Shown: positions 22,301 through 34,394 of the stretch, in pieces
How the letters are laid out: each line of letters starts with the position of its first letter
How positions within the stretch are numbered: the stretch's first letter is position 1
Origin: Calamus simplicifolius
Taxonomy: Eukaryota; Streptophyta; Magnoliopsida; Arecales; Arecaceae
NCBI GenBank assembly: GCA_900491605.1
Contig: UESW01004768.1
Location: forward strand, 294,622-358,621
DNA: 64,000 nucleotides
Direction of reading: 5' to 3'
Notes under the pieces: model-generated
Seen by the model: the letters and a program-made list of their open reading frames with translations, nothing else
Databases searched by the model: none
What the model was told of the DNA's origin: nothing
Made by a program: the position numbers and the translations under genes

Positions 22301-24058
22301 ATGCACCAGTTTCAGAACCAGTGCAGGTTGATGGAGCACAAGGATCAGAGTCAGATCGTATTACTACAAAGCACATACAATCAGGTTGTGCCTCATCGTA
22401 GTGGGAGGGTTGTAAATACACCTAAACGGTATATGTTCCTTGGAAAGTCATATGACATAATCTCTGATAAACTGGATACTGAACCCAGTAGCTACAATGA
22501 AGCATTACAGGATAAAGATGCAACTCTTTGGCAAAATGCTATGAAATCAGAGATAGAGTCTATGCACTTTAATCAGGTCTGGGATCTTGTGGAACCACCC
22601 AAAGGAGTAAAACCCATCGGATGCAAGTGGATCTATAAGAAGAAGAGAGGAGCAGACGGGAAGGTGGAAACCTTCAAGGCTAGGCTAGTTGCAAAAGGTT
22701 TTACTCAGAAAGAAGGGATCGACTATGAGGAAACCTTTTCACCAGTAGCTATGCTTAAGTCTATCCGGATTCTCTTATCCATTGTAGCTCATTTCGATTA
22801 CGAAGTTTGGCAAATGGATGTCAAGATAGCTTTCCTTAATGAAAATCTTGACGAGTGCATTTACATGATGCAACCAGACGGTTTTATAGTAAAAGGCCAG
22901 AAGCACTTGGTGTGCAAGCTTAAGAGGTCCATTTATCGACTTAAGCAGGCATCTAGATCTTGGAATATTTGTTTTGATCAAGCTATTAAATCTTATGGTT
23001 TTGATCAAAGTCCTGACGAGTCATGTGTGTACAAGAAGCGTGATGGAAAAACTTTGGTGTTTCTGGTGCTATATGTGGATGACATCTTACTTATTGAAAA
23101 TGATATGGGAGTGTTATCTTCGGTCAAGGTATGGTTATCTGAACAATTTAATATGAAGGACTTGGGAGAAGCAAGTCACATCCTAGGGATCAAGCTTTTG
23201 CAAAATCGCAAGCAAAGGATGATATACTTATCTCAAGCCACTTATATCGATAAAATTCTCACCCGTTTTGGTACGCATAATTCCAAGAAATGATTTCTTC
23301 CTTTCAGGCATGGAATTTCTCTATCTAAGGATCAGTGTCCTAAGACACCTGAAGAGATAGAAAGTATGAAGGCAGTTCCTTATGCTTCTGCAGTAGGAAG
23401 CCTAATGTATGCTATGCTATATACTAGACCTGATATCTATTTTGCCATAGGCATGGTTAGCATATTTCAGTCTAACCCTGAGCGAGAACATTGGACTGCA
23501 ATAAAACATATAATTAAGTACCTGAAAAGGACTAAAGATTATATGTTAGTTTACCAAGCAGATAGTCTTATGCCTATAGGATATACAGATTCGAACTTTC
23601 AATCAGATAATGAATCTAGGAAATCAACCTCGGGATATGTGTTCACTTTGGGTGGCGGAGCTATTAGTTGGAGAAGTATGAAGCGAACTTGTGTTGCTGA
23701 CTCTACCATGGAAGCTGAGTATGTGGCTACATCTGAGGCTGCAAAAGAGGCTGTTTGGCTAAGAAACTTTCTTTTGGATCTTAGTGTGATACCTTCAGTG
23801 CAATTACCTATTACACTTTATTATGATAATAGTGAGGCAGTTGCTAATTCGAAGGAACCCAGGACCCATAAGAAATCTAAACACATTGAGCGTAAGTGTC
23901 ACCTGATACGTGACATCGTGCAAAGAGGTGACGTGCTAGTGACCAAGGTTACATCTGAGGACAACCTGGCAGACCCTTTTACAAAGAGTTTAACTTCGAA
24001 TGTTTTTGATAGACATGTAGAGGGCATGGGAGTTAGATGTGTACAAGCATTGCTTTGA
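22301..24058 (+). pseudogene. Copia reverse transcriptase and RNase H
   Basis: The frame runs from 22301 with RT blocks WDLVEPPKGVKPIGCKWIYK, FKARLVAKGFTQKEGIDYEETFSPVA, QMDVKIAFLNENLDE and the intact catalytic motif YVDDILL (about 23070). A single in-frame TGA lies at 23291-23293. The same frame then resumes through RNase H (YTDSNFQSDNESRKSTSGYV, TMEAEYVA, HKKSKHIERKCHLIRD) to the stop at 24056-24058, 15 bp before the 3' LTR. Confidence 0.9.
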
Positions 24059-24062
24059 GTCT

Positions 24063-24073
24063 AAGTGGGAGAT
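24063..24073 (+). other. Polypurine tract of Copia 18186-25297
   Basis: AAGTGGGAGAT directly precedes the 3' LTR; it is the expected plus-strand primer site. Confidence 0.75.
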
Positions 24074-25297
24074 TGATAGAGATATAGACTAAAAGATATG
24101 CTTTATGTTATATCTTTATATTTTAATGAGAATTCATTTTGAGCAATGTGTGCCATTTACTATATGTGTGCATGTGTCTAGTATTTACAAAGAGTATTTG
24201 ATCTAGTGTGTAGAGTCTGGCTTACACACAGAAGACTAGATCATCGGTTCTTTTGGAATACAAGTTTATTGTTCACAGTTTTAGATAGAATTGGATACAC
24301 CATCAGTAGAACTGTAGCATAAATTTTTAGTAGGTCTGTCTTGACTACGGGGAATGGTTTATTCTAACTATTTGTGCTAGTATACTTTGAGTGTATTGAA
24401 CAGGACCCAGTTGAGTTAATTATTTTATACTGACTTTATAAAATAATTTAAAACTCATGAATATTATGATTACTTATGCTCTTAATCTGAATTCTATTTC
24501 TAGACATGTGTATGTAGTGATTATTGCTTTGATTACACATAGAGTGAGATTCTATATGAGTCAATAAACTCAGTGGGTTGGGCAATAACATTATATATAT
24601 GGTGAATATTAATTGTTGAAGGAAACCACGTCCTGATAAATTGGATTGATGATATCCCCTTGAGAAAGCTTATAAGTTTTGATTGTATCAAATCTTGCAA
24701 GTGGATTTTGAATCCGATACATCAAATAAGTTGAGTGGATAAGTCTCAAGGATAATAAAATCCAATTAAATTATATTATCAGTAATTAAATTTAATTGGT
24801 GGATATATGTAATCTTAATGTGGGGAGATAATAAGTATTTAATATTAAGGCTCAAAATATAAATTCGAATATGATTAGGAGTACAATTATAATTCTTTAG
24901 TGGAATGAATTGTAATTTACGTAATTGAATCCTAACCCGGGTAGGTTTGGGAGACTTAATTACGTAGAAAGTCCTTTTCATATTTGCCTATTGGTCCCTA
25001 TTGTAGCCCTATAAATACCCTCTCAGTTGGTTGCTAGGGTTAACATTTTTGAGGAAAAAGAAAAACAAGAAACCCTAAGTCGGCCGAGAGATCCCACCAT
25101 CTTGTGAGAGAAAGAAGGTATTTTCGGAAATACGGCGAAAGGCTAAAGGTTGAGGTCGAGCAATCGAATCAAAGTGATCTAAAGTTCAAATCTGAAGGTA
25201 TGATCTTCTACTCTTAGATTAGAACGGTAAAAGTTTTCTTTGTATTACTCATATATGCTATAGCTGTGATCTTGGAGGTATTCTGCGCTCCCCAATA
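24074..25297 (+). repeat. 3' LTR of Copia 18186-25297
   Basis: 1224 bp, colinear with 18186-19406. The last dinucleotide pair reads CCAATA instead of CCAACA. TATAAAT lies at about 25010-25016. Confidence 0.9.
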
Positions 25298-25302
25298 GGA
25301 AC

Positions 25303-25651
25303 AAGGATGAAATTTAGGAGTCTCCATCTCAGAAGATAATTGTCGAGGTCACACCAAAGCAAATTGACAAAAATGTAATATATCTCAGAATGTAAACAAA
25401 CAATATGAATGGCGAAGAAAAGACCAATTTACTTCATGCCTGACCAGTCCTTACACCTGAATTGTTTGCTTTCTGGCTTGGACATGAAGGAACGGTTGCT
25501 TGACTACCTTGAGCAAAACTAGCTGCCTTACTAGTTGATGCATCCCTATTGCATTCATTCATGGACCTGTGGGGGGATTATGAGTGAGCTGGGGGATTAT
25601 GAGTGAGCTGAGCTTCAACTTCTTAAATTCTAGCTAACTATAATTTTTCTT
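25303..25651. other. Flank between Copia and resumed CACTA gene
   Basis: On the minus strand this would be the intron upstream of the CslC exon; no further CslC exon is recognisable. A direct duplication of GGGGGATTATGAGTGAGCT occurs at about 25573-25610, close to where CACTA homology resumes. Confidence 0.5.
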
Positions 25652-26426
25652 ATAGATGGATGAGCATGGGCGAGAACCCCATAAGGTGGAGTTTTACCGG
25701 ATGACTTATATTCACGATGATGGCACTTTTGTCAAAGATGAGTCGAGGGACTTTTATGTAATTATTTATTATAATTTATTTCATGCAACAATTTTAATTT
25801 GATTTTATTATTTAGTAAGAGCTAACTAATTTTTTTAAATTAATACAGGAAAGAGCTACAGCTCTTATTGCTGAGATGACTCTACAGCATCTATACAGAG
25901 TAGTCGCATTGAGGCTGAGGTGTTTATGGAGCTGATGGGGCCGGAGCGCTACGGACGAATGAGGGGTTATGGAGTTGGAGTCACCCCCACTCATATATCT
26001 GAGATGAGTATACGTGCACGTGATGCTACAGATGCTGCAGATGGTGTTCGCATACTTCAGCAGGAGATAGAGGAGATGCAACAGAGCCATATCGCAGACA
26101 GAGCAGCGACGAAAGAGATGCAATGGAGTCATACCGATGATATAGCAGCGATGGAGGAGATGCAATGGAGCCGTGCCGATGATTGTGCAGCGATGGATTC
26201 TATGAGAGAGCACATTAAGTGGCTTACATCTATCGTACAGATGTTTGTTTCACATCAGGTAAATACATATATTATTAATTATATATTTTTATATTAAATT
26301 AATTATTTATCTAATATATTGTAATTGATAGTTGAGCAAATTAAATATTTTTAATTATTCTTATAGGCTTCTGGAGCGTCAGATCCTTGCGGACAGGGTG
26401 ACAACCTTCCTCCTGCAGATCATTGA
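25652..26426 (+). pseudogene. CACTA second gene (Transposase_24-like), 3' exons
   Basis: After a probable acceptor (CTTATAG), MDEHGREPHKVEFYRMTYIHDDGTFVKDES matches the family's G.FV block. A second exon (about 25850-26250) carries EVFMELMGPERYGRMRGYGVGVTPT, the usual C-terminal signature. It continues into a repeat-containing coiled segment with three 42-bp in-frame units (26073-26198; EMQWSHTDDIAAM-like). A last short exon lies near 26367-26426. This continues the gene begun at 15386-16432, with about 9.2 kb between the halves. Confidence 0.7.
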
Positions 26427-27446
26427 CCTCGGCTTTTTTTATTTTATATCTTTCATTTCATGTATTTTTAAATTTTATTAAATTTTATATTGTATCAAAC
26501 TATCTCTTAGTTTATTGCAGTAAAATTTATATTTAAAATTTTAATTTGGATGTGAAGAATGCAATGTGATTTTATGTTTGTTATGATTGCATTGTATAGG
26601 TTTAATATAATTTAGATTGCCAGAATATACCAAAAACTTGCTCATAACTGTATTCCATTTAAAATAGTAGCTGATTTGGTCAGAGTGGCACCAATCATAC
26701 GAAGTGTAGTGTCAATAAGAGAACGCCACAGATTGATCAAGAAAAATGGTGTATTCTTAATGAGTTTGATATAGTGAGTAACATTATGGGGTAGCAAGTT
26801 CCATTGGATTATTTTCAAGGCATATTGCCATGGGATTATGCAATATCTTTTGTGCAACGAAAGAAAATCTAGTGGTTAGATCCTTTCTACTATACTCAAA
26901 GCGTTTCTCCTTGTACTTGGAATAAATTGTAGTCTTGGGTGTTCTTCACCCAGAATTTGCATCATGTAGTCATACCATCTGACCTGGACTGAATTAAGTT
27001 TTGGCCCAGCCAAATGACCTGCTTCGTAAACCTTGGCCATTTAAATCCCTAATGATAGATGGGATTTGAGGAGAAAGTTGGATGGGTTAGGCCCCCTGTT
27101 TCTTCTCTCTCTTTTCCCTACCAAGGGGTGATGAGACTGATCTGGTTGCTTGTATAATAAATTATCTTATCAGGACTTGAAATCCCAACAATAGAATTCC
27201 TCATGCCTTAATAAATTCCCTTGTTCAAGTCCATGATTACCTGAAGAGTTCATATTTGAAGGCTTCAGCATATTGAGTCTGGCTGCAAAGACCTTTTCTC
27301 AAATGGTAGGAGAGATGTGAAAATTGTGTGCGCATATCAATGAAATTCAAGAATGTAAAGGTTAACTGATCTGTATGTTCATGCCTTTGTAATATCTTAT
27401 GCGTATATGAACTTAGTTGCCATAAATTTCATCTGAGCTAGTGATT
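26427..27446. other. AT-rich flank, no recognised gene
   Basis: Probably the 3' end of the CACTA element followed by the pre-insertion target of Tat-2. Open frames are short and carry no family motif. No terminal ...TAGTG repeat could be assigned with confidence. Confidence 0.45.
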
Positions 27447-27451
27447 ATTGG

Positions 27452-28166
27452 TGATGCGGCTGATCACTTCCCCATGCGATAGTATAATAGTCTACACAGT
27501 TCTCGAAGCCAAGTAATAATTTGACAACTATCCTAGCATCGGCCTCGGTTTCAGCCTCGGCCTGTCTTCAGCCTCGGCCTCGGTCGCGGACCATATCAAC
27601 TTCAACATTGGCCTTGAGCCTCGCCTCAACCTCATCCTAGAGCCCCACCTCGGCCTCGGCCTCAAATCTCGTCTCGCATTCTCTCAACCCATAGTCAGTC
27701 ATGGAACCCACTTCGAATATTGAACCTAGTGATTTCAAACACCAACGACTACCACATAGCCTGCTCACCCGCTTTTTGCCAAAATTACGGGCGGTTACTG
27801 ATATACTATGTGCAATTGCCGATATTTATGCCGCGCGCTTAGCAACTGTGCACCCACCTACCATTTATGGAGCCGATCCTAATGGAAGATGAGATTCGAC
27901 AGTTTATCTACAAAGGGTAAGAGGGACTCCCGAACAGGTATAAACAGACCCTGACTCACGAGGAGGGGGACTCAACCTCAACTATCTCATCTTAATCCCT
28001 GTTCTCCAAATCGCTAACTTGAGCGTCGGAGGGTCCCCACTGGAACCACCGGTCCAGGACTTTTCTTGCGGGTTTCCGACTAAAGGAGGTGGTCTTGTCA
28101 ACCTTCCGAAGACCCACAAATCCCTTTTCTTGTTTGACACTCTTCAGAAGTGATTTGGCACCAACA
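27452..28166 (+). repeat. 5' LTR of Tat-2
   Basis: TGATGCGGCTGATCACTTCC...TTGGCACCAACA (715 bp). U3 holds a CCTCGG/CGGCCT array (27540-27670). TATA-like TATAAACA lies at about 27939-27946. Confidence 0.9.
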
Positions 28167-28190
28167 GATTGGTGCGCCAAGTTAGGGGGC
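28167..28190 (+). other. Tat-2 primer-binding site
   Basis: GATTGGTGCGCCAAGTTAGG follows the LTR. It is like the sites of Tat-1 and Tat-3 and resembles a tRNA-Arg complement (from memory). Confidence 0.6.
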
Positions 28191-28244
28191 GATAGACGTT
28201 TGTTCCCATGCATCTGTGACCCCACAACCTCTGCAAAGAAGAAA

Positions 28245-29460
28245 ATGGTGGTTACACGTGCGTAGGAGGCCTCTACCAGCCAGGCCGAGGGATGCCTCCC
28301 ACGGACTGAGCAATCGTAGGCCAACCTTCCTATCCCGCCCCCCGTACAGCCATAGTTTAGCCAAGCTAATCGGCTCGATGCCCTGACTCAACAGGTTCAG
28401 GACCTGATGGCGGTGGTGCGGGGACTACATGAGCAGTGCTCTGCCACCACGCCACTGCCACCTCAACACTCTTCACCTCATGTGGAGGGTCATAGAGCTA
28501 GCTAGTCTTATCATGGTAGGACCCCTCCAGAGGCCTTTCACCATGCATCCTAGAAGTCTCGTCGCCGGAAAACCTCCAAGTGGCAACGATCTCCTTCCCA
28601 TCACTCTGACCGCTTTCTTAAGTGGCGTGGTGGGAAGAAACCTAAGCAGGTGCATTTTCTGCACCGGAAACCTTCTCCCTATTCATCTTCTGAATCCTCA
28701 AAGGAAGACACCAACAAAAAGATTGCTCATCGGGCCGAGCAATGGTTAGACGAATACCATCAGCGGCTGAAGGAGCTTAGCCGCAAAATTACCAACCCAC
28801 ACGAGGCGGATTACGACCATCACCCCCCACTGTCTCGCCGTATTATGGAGGAGTCGGTCCCACCCGAGTTTCATCTACCCTAGCTAGACCCGTATGATGG
28901 CATTGCAAACCTCCTGGATCATTTGGAAAGCTACAAGGTCCTCATGCAAGTCCAGGGGCGACAGATTCTCTTCTTCGCATCGCCTTCCCGGCTACACTTC
29001 GGAAGGCAGAATGTGCATGGTATTCACATTTGCCACCATGTAGTATCAACTCCTTCAGGCAGCTCGAGCGATCTTTCTTGGCCCACTTTGATGCGTGCCG
29101 AAAGATTCTTCGGGTGGCTAATAGCATGTTCATCATCTAGCAGAGGAGCGGCGAAACCCTGAAGGACTTTGTGGCTTGGTTCAACGAGGCTGCACTCGAG
29201 GTCTACAATCTTGAAAACCCCGTGGCTACTTTGGCCCTGAAGAGAAGACTCTATCCTTCCAGGTTCGCTTATTCCTTAGACAAAAAGCCTCTCAGCTCTT
29301 ACGCTGAATTGCTGAGCCAGGCGCAGAAGTATATCCATGCCGATGAAGCCGACTCCTCCATGAGGGAGGTTGACAAAGGGTCCAGCAAAAAGCCAGCACC
29401 TTCAGAATCTGCTGGGGTATGGTCCAGGAAGCCTGAGCCACCTCGTCGTCCAGATAATTG
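28245..29460 (+). pseudogene. Tat-2 gag
   Basis: Start at ATG 28245 (MVVTRA), by analogy with Tat-1. A stop follows within a few codons, and several more stops and shifts come later. Recognisable pieces are the basic Ser/His/Arg linker (28430-28750), EYHQRLKELSRKITNPHEADYD, LDPYDGIANLLDHLESYK (about 28887-28940), FRQLERSFLAHFDACRKIL and the better-preserved frame 29171-29461 (FNEAALEVYNLENPVATLALK). It equals Tat-1 gag in domain order. Confidence 0.8.
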
Positions 29461-29479
29461 ACCCTAGGCATTGGTTCCT

Positions 29480-30345
29480 AAAGAACACTTCACTCCGCTT
29501 CTCGCCCCAATATCCCACATTCTGTTAGAGATTAAGGATGAGCCTTACCTCCGGCGTCCACCTCCCATAAGGCCCGGGGTCCCCCGCAACAAAGAACTAT
29601 ACTGCTGATATCACAGGGACTATGGCCATGACACAGAGGACTGCTGCCTGTTGAAGAAGGCTATTGAAGAACTCGTTCAGCGGGACCACCTAGGCAAGTT
29701 CGTTCGGAGAGGAAACCCTGCTGCCCTGGGCCCGTTGGCACCTCCTGCACCTCAGGTCGGCATGGACAATGCCCCAACGGAGAAGACGGTGGCAATGATC
29801 TCCTGAGGGGCAGGTAACAATTCTAAGAGACAGCGTAAAGAGGAGGTAGATTCTGTAATTCCTTTCTCCAAAAAGGATCTAGAAGGAGTAGTCAACAAAC
29901 ATGATGATAGCATTGTCGTGTCATGATGATTGTGAAGCACCCTGTAAAATAAATTTTAGTTGACAGCGGGAGCTCTGTTGTTTTTTTTTAATGTTATGAT
30001 GCCTTTGTTCGGATGAATTTGTCTCATAGTTCCCTTTGACCTATCACCATGCCACTGATGGGTTTTACTAAAAATTCTGTAAGGGTCAAAGGAGAGATCA
30101 CTCTCCCTGTCACAGCCGGGACTTCACCGTGTCAGAGCACGGTTCTCATGAACTTTCTAGTAGCCCGGGTCCTATTGGCCTACAATGCCATCCTTGGAAG
30201 GCTCCATTTAAATCTTTTGGATGTTGTTATCTCTACTAAAAGACTACTCGTAAAGTTCCCCACCGATCAGGGAGTTGGGGAGATGAGGAGGGAGCAGAGC
30301 GAGCTACCGCTCTACTACCACTTGGCCCCCAGCCCATAGGGGGCG
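29480..30345 (+). pseudogene. Tat-2 zinc-finger segment and protease
   Basis: YHRDYGHDTEDC (about 29607-29643) matches the cysteine/histidine segment of Tat-1. The protease motif VDSGSS lies at about 29957-29975, followed by a frame break. Open frame 30049-30339 carries the C-terminal protease half (MGFTKNSVRVKGEITLPVTAG; YNAILGRLHLN with the ILGR flap-end motif). This half is deleted in Tat-1. Confidence 0.7.
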
Positions 30346-30639
30346 GCATCGGCAATAGCATCCGAGCCGCTCGACCCCCAAGACTTGAAAAAGAGAGGGG
30401 AGCCGGCTGAGCACCTGCTGACTTTCCCATTGGGGGAAGACCCGATGAGGACCATCCAGGTTGGAGCCTTACTTCCGGAGGAGGCGCGTGATTAGCTTCT
30501 TGCTTTTCTATGAGCCAACTCCGACATCTTTGCATAGTCATCGTCCGACATGCTGGGTATCCTTGAGGAGGTACTTACCCATCAACTTAACATCAAGTCA
30601 GGATGCCAGCCTGTCTGGCAGAAGAAGAGGAGCTTCGCC

Positions 30640-31812
30640 CCAGACCGGCAAAAGGCCATTGACGAAGAGATCCGAAAGCTGGTGGCTGCAGACCACATTC
30701 AGAAAGTCCATTACCCCGACTAGCTGGCCAACGTCGTGATGGTCCGTAAGGCTAGTGGGAGCTGGAGGATGTGTGTGGACTTCACTAATCTCAACAAGTC
30801 CTACCCCAAGGATAGCTTTCCATTGCCCTAAATTGATCAGCTAGTGGACGCTACATCTGATCATGAAACCCTCAGCTTCATGGACGCCTTCTCGGAATAC
30901 AACCAGATCAAGATGAATCCGACGGATGAGGAGGCCACTTCGTTTGTGACCGAGATGGGGATATACTGCTACAAGGTGATGCCATTTGGATTGAAAAACG
31001 CGGGGGCTACTTACCAGAGGATGATGAATAAGGTCTTTAAAGACAAGATCGGACGCAATATGGCAGTGTACATAGATGACATGCTAACCAAAAGTATTCA
31101 TACCACTAACCATGTTGTCGACCTAGCGGAGACCTTTGGCAACCTCCGCCAGTACCAGATGAGGTTGAACCCCCGCAAGTGCGCCTTCGGGGTGACAGCG
31201 GGTAAATTCCTGGGCTTCATGGTGATACAGCGTGGGATCAAGGCGAACCCCGACAAGATCCGGGCCATCTTGGACATGAGGTCTCCGGCTAACAAGAAGG
31301 AGGTGCAGCACTTGACTGGAAGGGTGGTGGCCTTGAGCCATTTTTTGTCTAAGTCCGCAGAGAGGTGTCTACCTTTCTTTAAGGCATTGCGCAAAGTCAA
31401 CGGCTTTGAGTGGATGAGGGAGTGTCAGAAGGCCTTTGAGGGGTTAAAAGAGTTCTTATCTACCCCGCCATTGTTATCCAAGCCAAGGGGCAAGGAGGAG
31501 CTCCTCCTATACCTCGCGGCCTCCCCCGAGGCTGTCAGCTCCGTGCTTGTTCGCATGGATGCCGATGGGACACAAAAGCTAGTGTACTACACCAGTAAGG
31601 TACTTCATGACGCGGAGACTAGATATTCTAGAGTCGAGAAGATTATCTTTGCATTGGTCATCTCCGCCCAGCGCTATAGGCCCTATTTCCAAGCTCACCC
31701 GATCGTGGTGGTCACGGATCAACCACTCAAGGCAATCCTTTCTTATCCTGATACCTTTGACCGACTAGAGAAGTGGGCACTCAAGCTAGGGAAATTCGAC
31801 CTATCGTTTTGA
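30640..31812 (+). pseudogene. Tat-2 reverse transcriptase and RNase H
   Basis: RT starts near AIDEEIRKLVAADH (about 30655) with two early stops. The long open frame 30844-31812 covers SFMDAFSEYNQIKMNP, GLKNAGATYQRMMNKVF, the intact catalytic YIDD (31069-31080) and KFLGFMVIQRGI. It then runs into RNase H (EELLLYLAASPEAVSSVLV, YYTSKVLHDAETRYSRVEK, VVVTDQPLKAIL). This is the best-preserved RT among the Tat copies here. Confidence 0.88.
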
Positions 31813-31824
31813 CCCAGGTCAGCT

Positions 31825-33624
31825 ATGAAGTATCAGGTCTTAGCAGATTTCCTGATCGAGTGCATCTGGATGAAAGAACAGCCGAAGGAGTCCTACGCAA
31901 ACCCTGCGAGCGCTGCAATCGAAGGAAGAGGAGAGGACTGGATCCTACATATGAACGGGATGTCAAACTCTCAAGAGAGCGAGGCAGGCCTCATCCTAGC
32001 AAGTCCAGATGGAGTTGTGACCAAGTACGCCCTCCATTTCCTCTTCCCAGCCACAACAACCAAGCTGAGTATGAAGCCTTGCTGTTAGGGATGAGGCTGG
32101 CATGAGAGCTCGGGGTGAAATGCCTTAGAGTCTTCACCGACTCCCAGCTCGTCTTCGATCAAATCAAAGGGAAGTACGAGGCTCGGGATCCTACTATGTC
32201 CCGTTTCTTGAGTATGGTGCAGTCACAAGCCTCTCCCTTGGCCCACTTCAGTGTCAGTTACATCCCCTGGTGGAAGAATGCTAGAGCTGATGCTTTGTCC
32301 CGGCTAGCTACCTCGGCTGACGGGACCTTGGGGAGAACCTATGTGGAGCATCTGGAAGCCCCAAGCATCGATGCGGTAGAAGAATCATTGCATGTCTGCC
32401 AAGATCCATCCTGGATGGATGTTTATATCCGATACTTCATCGCTGGCACCCTCCCAACCGACCCCACTGAAGCCAAACTGTTCAAGTGGCAAGTACCCAA
32501 GTTCCTGATGCTCAATGGAAAACTGTATCAAAGATCCTTTTCTCACCCTCTCCTCAAATGCATTGGCCCCGCAGACGCTGACGACATTCTCCGTGAGATC
32601 CATGAAGGTATCTGCGGAAACCGCTTGGGGGGCAGAGCGCTGTCACACAAGGCCCTACACCAAGGCTACAACTGGCTCACCATGCGGAAAGACGCAACCG
32701 AACTGGTCCAAAAGTATGATAGCTGCCAGCGACATGCTAACATTCAACGGCTGCCGACCTCTTAATTGAGCCCCTTGTCGGCTCCATGGCCCTTCACCCA
32801 ATGGGGGATGAACATTTTGGGACCGTTCCCTCCAACCTTTGGTCAACGAAAGTTTCTGCTCGTTGCCATCGATCATTTCACTAAGTGGGTAGAGGCTGAA
32901 GCCCTTGCCAAAATCACCGAGGCCAAGGTAAGGAACTTCTTTTGAAAGTTCGTTATTTGTCGATTTGGGCTACCCATACACTTGTTACCAATAATAGTCA
33001 CCAGTTCAACAACGCTTCTTTAAAAGAGTTTTGCACCGAACTGAGCATATGTTAGAGGTTTACTTCTATGGCTCATCCGCAAACAAACGGAGAAGCAGAA
33101 GTGACAAATCGGATCATTCTTCAAGGGCTTAGGACACGTCTACATGATTTCAAAGGAAGATGGGTAGAGGAGCTCCCAAATGTGTTGTGGGCTTATCACA
33201 CAACGCCCTAAACCCCCACAGAAGAAACTCCTTTCAGTCTTGTATTCAGATCGGAAGCAGTCATTCCGGTGAAGATTGGCATCCCCAGCCCCCGGACACA
33301 ATCGTACAATGAGGAGAACAATTCCAACCAGTTGAGAGCCAACCTTGACCTCATTGAGGAACTCCGCGATCGAGCACAACTCAATGGCTTCCTACCAATA
33401 GAGGATCGCAAAATACTAGAATGTTCAAGTTCGTCCCAGAACATCCTGGAGACTTAGTCCTCAGATGAGCCAAAGTCTCCAAACCTCTAGAGGGGGAAAA
33501 GTTGTCTCCCAATTGGGAAGGATCTTACCGAGTCACCAGTGCACTTCATCGTGGAGCATATCGGATCGAAGGGCTGGATGGGAAACCTCTCCCTCGCATT
33601 TGGAACGAGAACAACCTCCGTTGA
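31825..33624 (+). pseudogene. Tat-2 second RNase H and integrase
   Basis: Archaeal-type RNase H: WILHMNGMSNSQESEAGLIL, a shift near 32060, then LRVFTDSQLVFDQIKGKYEARDP (about 32120-32190) and NARADALSRLA. The integrase zinc region follows (HEGICGNRLGGRALSHK, with one Cys now Tyr in KYDSC). In the DDE core the first Asp is Asn (WGMNI), the second is also Asn (VTNNSHQF), and the Glu remains (GEAEVTN). Several stops lie between 32763 and 33624. The frame ends at TGA 33622-33624. No chromodomain is seen. Confidence 0.82.
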
Positions 33625-33724
33625 TATTATCAGTAGTGTATTGATATCTTAAGTTTGAGCATGTTTACTAGAATAGCATTCATTTGCTTACTAACAAAAG
33701 TGTCTTCAAGCGATCTTGCTTCTT

Positions 33725-34115
33725 TTAGTCAAGCCCGACTCCGTATCAGCACTCAAGCCCAACTTCATGTCGGCACATAAAGCCCGGCTTTGCATCAGCA
33801 CTCAAGCTCGACTCCGCGTTGGCACTCAAGCCCGACTTCGCGTCGGAACATAAGGCCCGGCTTTGCATCGGCACTCAAAGACTTGCTTTGCGTCGGCACT
33901 CAAGCCCGACTCCGTGTCGGCACTCAAGCCCGACTTTGCGTCGGCATATAAAGCCTGGCTTCGCATCGGGACTCAAAGCCCAGCTTCGCATCGGCACTCA
34001 AAGCCTGGCTTTGCGTTGGAACTCAGCCCGGCTTCATGTCGGCATTCAAATCCGACTCCATATCAGCACTCAAGCCTGACTCTATGGGTACTCAGGCCCA
34101 ATGTCTACCCCTAAA
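33725..34115. repeat. Minisatellite in Tat-2 downstream of integrase
   Basis: About 14 degenerate tandem units of 24-28 bp around GTCGGCACTCAAGCCCGACT. Related units occupy the same relative place in Tat-1 and lie next to the gag remnant in Tat-3. Confidence 0.85.
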
Positions 34116-34394
34116 CTGACTTCATGCCGGCACCCAACTCCATCGGCATTCCCAGCTACACCTGCCTATGGCCTCGGCCTCGACTTATCTCTAGAATGAG
34201 CTCACACCGGCTTATTCTCTAGAATGAACTCGCATCGGCTTATTCACTAGAGTGAACGTGTCGGCCACGATGGAAACCAAATGACACTAGTATAAATCAA
34301 AGTTTTTCATTAATGGCAAAATGAGTTTACAAAATTGTCGATCCAAGTCAGACTTTGGTACAATGAAACAAAGAAGCAAAAGACCTACAAGAGT

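Larger units (their letters stand above)
18186..25297 (+). mobile_element. Complete Ty1/copia retrotransposon lacking integrase (TSD GGAAC)
   Basis: LTRs 18186-19406 and 24074-25297 flank a PBS, a long leader, gag, protease, RT and RNase H. The 5-bp target duplication GGAAC is perfect at 18181-18185 and 25298-25302. It landed in the intron upstream of the CslC exon 17866-18174. LTRs differ by roughly 2-3% by eye. The integrase domain is deleted, and gag and pol carry a frameshift and a stop. The RT and gag types suggest the Tork/Angela side of plant Copia; the exact lineage is uncertain. Confidence 0.9.

Noticed and set aside
26642..26857. 71-codon minus-strand frame
   Set aside because: No recognised motif on either strand and AT-rich low-complexity content; not supported as a gene.
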